DNA of 64,000 nucleotides, taken from assembly GCA_019918135.1 (NCBI GenBank), contig WBZZ01001190.1:87001-151000 (forward strand), in the 5' to 3' direction. This document shows, in pieces, positions 61,583-64,000 of this stretch (positions within the stretch are counted from its first letter, which is position 1; every line of letters starts with the position of its first letter). A program made the translations under genes and the position numbers. The notes under the pieces were generated by a model. The model was given only the letters and a program-made list of their open reading frames with translations. It was not told the origin of the DNA and made no database searches. Source of the stretch: Paulinella micropora (lineage: Eukaryota; Cercozoa; Imbricatea; Euglyphida; Paulinellidae).

Positions 61583-62824
61583 TTATTCTTCGGGAGTTTC
61601 TGCTTGCGCTGGCATTGTCTTTATAGCTAGAACTTTCTGTGCCTCTGTGGCAAGATTACGGAATTCGCTGCTTGCCGTTGTAACTCCGGACCACTTACTC
61701 AGTAGAGTGATTGCCTCTATTAAAGAGTTCTGTTCTTTCTTTGGTGTCGATCCTATGATGTCATCCATAAAATCGGAAAGAGCTTTTTTCCACACGTCTG
61801 TCGAAGGCTCCTGCTCGCTACGTGCGCTTTGATTCTGTTGGCTGATACCAGCCAACAGAATCGCAAAAAGAGACCACTGCAGTGATGCATCCGTCTTTTT
61901 TACGTTGCCGAGGTATTCCTTGTTGTCTTTGCAGTCGCAAAGTCTGTAACGCGCTAATAAGAAGGCACCGTTCGGAGTAGTCTCATTTTCCTTCTCCTCC
62001 CCCCGCTCCTTTGCTCCCTTTTCCTTGCTGCCTGCTGGCTCCCCAGCAGGCACAGCCAGGTCTGGCGGGGGCACAGCCCGCGATATCCAGACCAGAAATT
62101 CGCCAGAAATACTTTCGAGGGCTATGGAAGGGCCCACTGGACGCATTAACAACTCTGTCAAGGACACAGCCGTCGACCAAAGTGCCTTCAGCATAATAGG
62201 AAGCATCTGCTCATTGGGGGATCCAGTGTGCCAAAACTTTTGTCCGTCCATCATAGGCAGATCTTCGTCCAGCTCGAAGCCGACCATTAACTGCTTCTCC
62301 TTTAACTGCTTCTCCTTTGTTCTGTCGTCGTCGTCGTCGTCGCGGATAAGTGCCCAGTCATACGGAAGTAACGCGCGTGTCTGCATGACTGAGCTCGTAA
62401 CATCCCCAAAAGTCCATCCGCAATCCTTGAGTGAGTTAAAGTACACTTCAGCGCTCCCCCCCTGAGATACGAGTATCATATCTACAGGCCTTTTCCCGGT
62501 TGTACCGCTTCGGTTGCGACAGACAAAACCGCTGTCGTCAGAATGTTTGAAAGCTAAGGTGATATGCCGAGAGTTCTGTAGTATGTGCATCACGGTTTTG
62601 CCACTACTTGGTGGTTTCCAGTCAAAATACTCTGCAAAACGTTTCACCACCTCGGACGGATTTTGCAACCCTACCAAATGTTTCTCTCCTGAAGAGCTTT
62701 TGTCACCCGATGATGAGTCAGTCTGTTCTTGTTCTTGTTGATCGGTCGCTTTGTGTGGCTTTCCAGAGTTCTTGGTATTCTTGGCACCCATGTTGTGTCT
62801 GTGCGCTGGCAGTGCAGTCTTCAT
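61583..62824 (-). CDS. Unknown acidic/hydrophilic protein, possibly myristoylated
   Basis: Start at ATG 62824 (MKTALPAHRH); ATG 62791 (MGAKNTKNSGK) would give a myristoylation-like N terminus. Folded-looking parts are VVKRFAEYFDWKPPSSGKTV, VDMILVSQGGSAEVYFNSL and FDSVSLTELLMRP-like helices. Charged linkers (RDDDDDDRTKEKQLKEKQ; GEEKENETTPNG) interrupt it. C-terminal helices (SLIEAITLLSKWSG). A 13-bp-stem hairpin lies in its coding sequence (61831-61862). Lower GC than most genes here. No family recognised. Confidence 0.6.
   Translation of the reverse strand: MKTALPAHRHNMGAKNTKNSGKPHKATDQQEQEQTDSSSGDKSSSGEKHLVGLQNPSEVVKRFAEYFDWKPPSSGKTVMHILQNSRHITLAFKHSDDSGFVCRNRSGTTGKRPVDMILVSQGGSAEVYFNSLKDCGWTFGDVTSSVMQTRALLPYDWALIRDDDDDDRTKEKQLKEKQLMVGFELDEDLPMMDGQKFWHTGSPNEQMLPIMLKALWSTAVSLTELLMRPVGPSIALESISGEFLVWISRAVPPPDLAVPAGEPAGSKEKGAKERGEEKENETTPNGAFLLARYRLCDCKDNKEYLGNVKKTDASLQWSLFAILLAGISQQNQSARSEQEPSTDVWKKALSDFMDDIIGSTPKKEQNSLIEAITLLSKWSGVTTASSEFRNLATEAQKVLAIKTMPAQAETPEE
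61831..61862. repeat. 13-bp-stem hairpin inside a coding sequence
   Basis: Arms GATTCTGTTGGCT (61831-61843) and complement (61850-61862) with six bases between. A second, shorter one (GCCTGCTGG/CCAGCAGGC) lies near 62030-62051 in the same gene. Confidence 0.6.
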
Positions 62825-63070
62825 CTCTCTTCTCTTTTTATATGAATCCTCTTTCTCTTCTCCCAAAGGAATGTGCTTTGCAGCTTTTCCCCCGCCCCCC
62901 CCCCCTCCCCTCCTTCCCCTCTTTCTACCCTCTCCCCCCCCCCTCCTCCTCCTCCTCTCCCCCCTCCCCTCTCGCTCTCTTTCTCTCTTGTCCCTGTGCT
63001 ATATGTAGCATTCCGCTGATCATGTATATGTATATTTGTGCTGCAGAAGCGTTGCCCCGTGTCGGGGCAA
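62825..63070. promoter_or_regulatory. Divergent spacer, promoter region of kinase-like copy B
   Basis: C-runs and CT repeats (62885-62995) on the plus strand, then an AT-rich stretch (CTATATGTAGC, GTATATGTATATTTG) about 50-75 bases before ATG 63071. TATA-like sites are likely there. No gene. Confidence 0.45.
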
Positions 63071-64000
63071 ATGCCATCTCCCACGCTTCTGGAGCAGTTT
63101 AAAACCAGGCTACACGCCGTCTTGCAGGCCCGGCTAGAACTCTATGCACGAACCTCGGCTACCTGTGTCGAGAAAGGGGAATGCCGACTCGCAGGTACGC
63201 TGGCTGCGCACAGTGCTGCATCCTCGTGGCTTGCAAAGGGCGCATACCACGTAGTCTTTTTTCCCGAGCAGTCGGGCGGCCGCGACACCCCGAGAGAGGT
63301 GCACCGCTACGGCTTCGTGTATTTCGACAGCGTGGACAAGGCCGACGCGCGCGTAAGCTGGGCCTCGGCCATGTTCCGTGCCGGGGTCGGGGCCTACCGA
63401 GAAACCAAGTATGAACAATGTCTGCGCAAGGATGTTATGTCTTTTTGCAAGAGCACGCAGGCTGACTTTCTCCAGCAAGAGACGCTGGCGAAGCGGCTGG
63501 TTTGTGCCACATGCTGCAAAGCCTGGGAAAAGGAGCTTGCCGATATTCTAGTTAAGGCGACCAGGTCCTGTACGGATTTTGCTCTCGCCGATCAAGCTGG
63601 GGAACCAGGCGCAATCTACCTTTTTCGAAGCATGGCGGCGTACGCGCTAGGGGATTTGCAGCAGTACTGCAAGCGCTCCGCAGACCCAGCGCAGCGCTGG
63701 GCCGTCTGGCTGGCCACGTACAGAACACTCAGGCGCTACGCCGAGCTCTTTGTCGCACGGCTCGCCACCCACCCCGAAGACGACGCCGTGCTCGTCGACC
63801 TCAAACCCGCCAACTTCCTCGTATACCCCAGCCCGCTGCCGCGGGCTGAAGGAGAGGCAGGGGGGGTTCGGGGGGCAGCATGCCCCCCGCGCGGCAGCGG
63901 GCTGGCATGCGGGCTGAGGGTCTTGTTCGGTGACGCGGACGTGCGCGAAGACGCGTTCAACGCGCCGGCGAGCGAGCTGAGCCTGTCCTGGCTGGAGCTG
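63071..64000 (+). CDS. Protein kinase-like protein, copy B (3' partial)
   Basis: Starts ATG 63071 (MPSPTLLEQFKTRLHAVLQA); positions 63109-64000 match 1-891 at about 98%. The catalytic-loop-like VDLKPANFLVY is kept. A palindromic mini-element (63829-63904) follows and the frame stays open across it to the window edge, so the element is translated. Differences from copy A cluster near the start and in the middle third. See copy A for the kinase features. Confidence 0.6.
   Translation, partial: MPSPTLLEQFKTRLHAVLQARLELYARTSATCVEKGECRLAGTLAAHSAASSWLAKGAYHVVFFPEQSGGRDTPREVHRYGFVYFDSVDKADARVSWASAMFRAGVGAYRETKYEQCLRKDVMSFCKSTQADFLQQETLAKRLVCATCCKAWEKELADILVKATRSCTDFALADQAGEPGAIYLFRSMAAYALGDLQQYCKRSADPAQRWAVWLATYRTLRRYAELFVARLATHPEDDAVLVDLKPANFLVYPSPLPRAEGEAGGVRGAACPPRGSGLACGLRVLFGDADVREDAFNAPASELSLSWLEL
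63829..63904. repeat. Palindromic mini-element, copy in kinase-like gene B
   Basis: Same element, same site as 721-795, with the 15-bp terminal inverted repeats intact. Presence at the same site in both gene copies shows that the insertion preceded the gene duplication. Confidence 0.75.

Noticed and set aside
1-64000. tRNA or rRNA genes
   Set aside because: No cloverleaf-like or conserved rRNA segments recognised by eye; a covariance search would be needed to be sure.

Overview
The window reads as a stretch of a large eukaryotic double-stranded DNA virus, or of a virus-derived episome or insertion, rather than cellular sequence. Closely packed, mostly intron-free ORFs lie on both strands. 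They are separated by short spacers full of G-runs, C-runs, (GA)n tracts and hairpins. The recognisable functions are viral in flavour: an archaeo-eukaryotic-type primase with a UL52-like zinc site, a helicase of the herpesvirus origin-binding (UL9) type, an AAA+/SF3-like ATPase, divergent protein kinase-like proteins, leucine-rich-repeat proteins, an IAP-type RING protein and several membrane glycoproteins. The coding parts are GC-rich. Canonical introns in one gene and AATAAA signals after several genes point to a eukaryotic host, probably a protist (inference). I see no major capsid protein, DNA polymerase, terminase or packaging ATPase, so they lie elsewhere or are too divergent for me to recognise. 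Following the fossil rule, I treat the element as a virus copy of unknown activity. It looks largely whole, but at about ten loci one product seems spread over overlapping ORFs.

Layout. 0-3.2 kb: two plus-strand genes, the first kinase-like; its near-identical second copy (about 98%) starts at 63.07 kb. 3.2-4.8 kb: membrane glycoprotein and a small nuclear-type protein. 5.2-7.1 kb: degraded partial helicase copy, then a tandem 492-bp repeat with iterons and a perfect hairpin. 7.2-12.3 kb: helicase and primase. 12.3-15.4 kb: a duplicated module carrying a truncated helicase paralogue. 15.7 kb: an oriS-like palindrome. 15.9-23.9 kb: LRR, membrane, unknown, kinase-like and secreted proteins. 24.1-25.6 kb: a DUF1152-like gene run into a Fanzor/TnpB-like remnant. 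26-29.5 kb: a non-coding repeat family around one predicted myristoylated protein. 29.6-35.9 kb: coiled-coil, LRR and zinc-binding proteins. 36.6-38.5 kb: a 65-bp minisatellite of about 29 copies, followed by a spliced SET-like gene. 39.6-48.8 kb: a minus-strand block with membrane proteins and the large ATPase. 49.2-53.2 kb: RING, zinc, kinase-like and HNH proteins. 53.3-55.9 kb: unknown genes and a nicotinamidase. 56.1-62.8 kb: unknown nuclear-type protein, glycosyltransferase-like membrane protein and others.

How the parts may work together. Primase and helicase, with the two origin candidates, form a replication module resembling that of herpesviruses. The kinase-like, SET-like, RING and LRR proteins are plausible regulators of the host cell. 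Nicotinamidase would act on host NAD metabolism. The secreted and membrane proteins would belong to an envelope or to surface modification. These roles are inferred from motifs seen by eye; no homology search was run.
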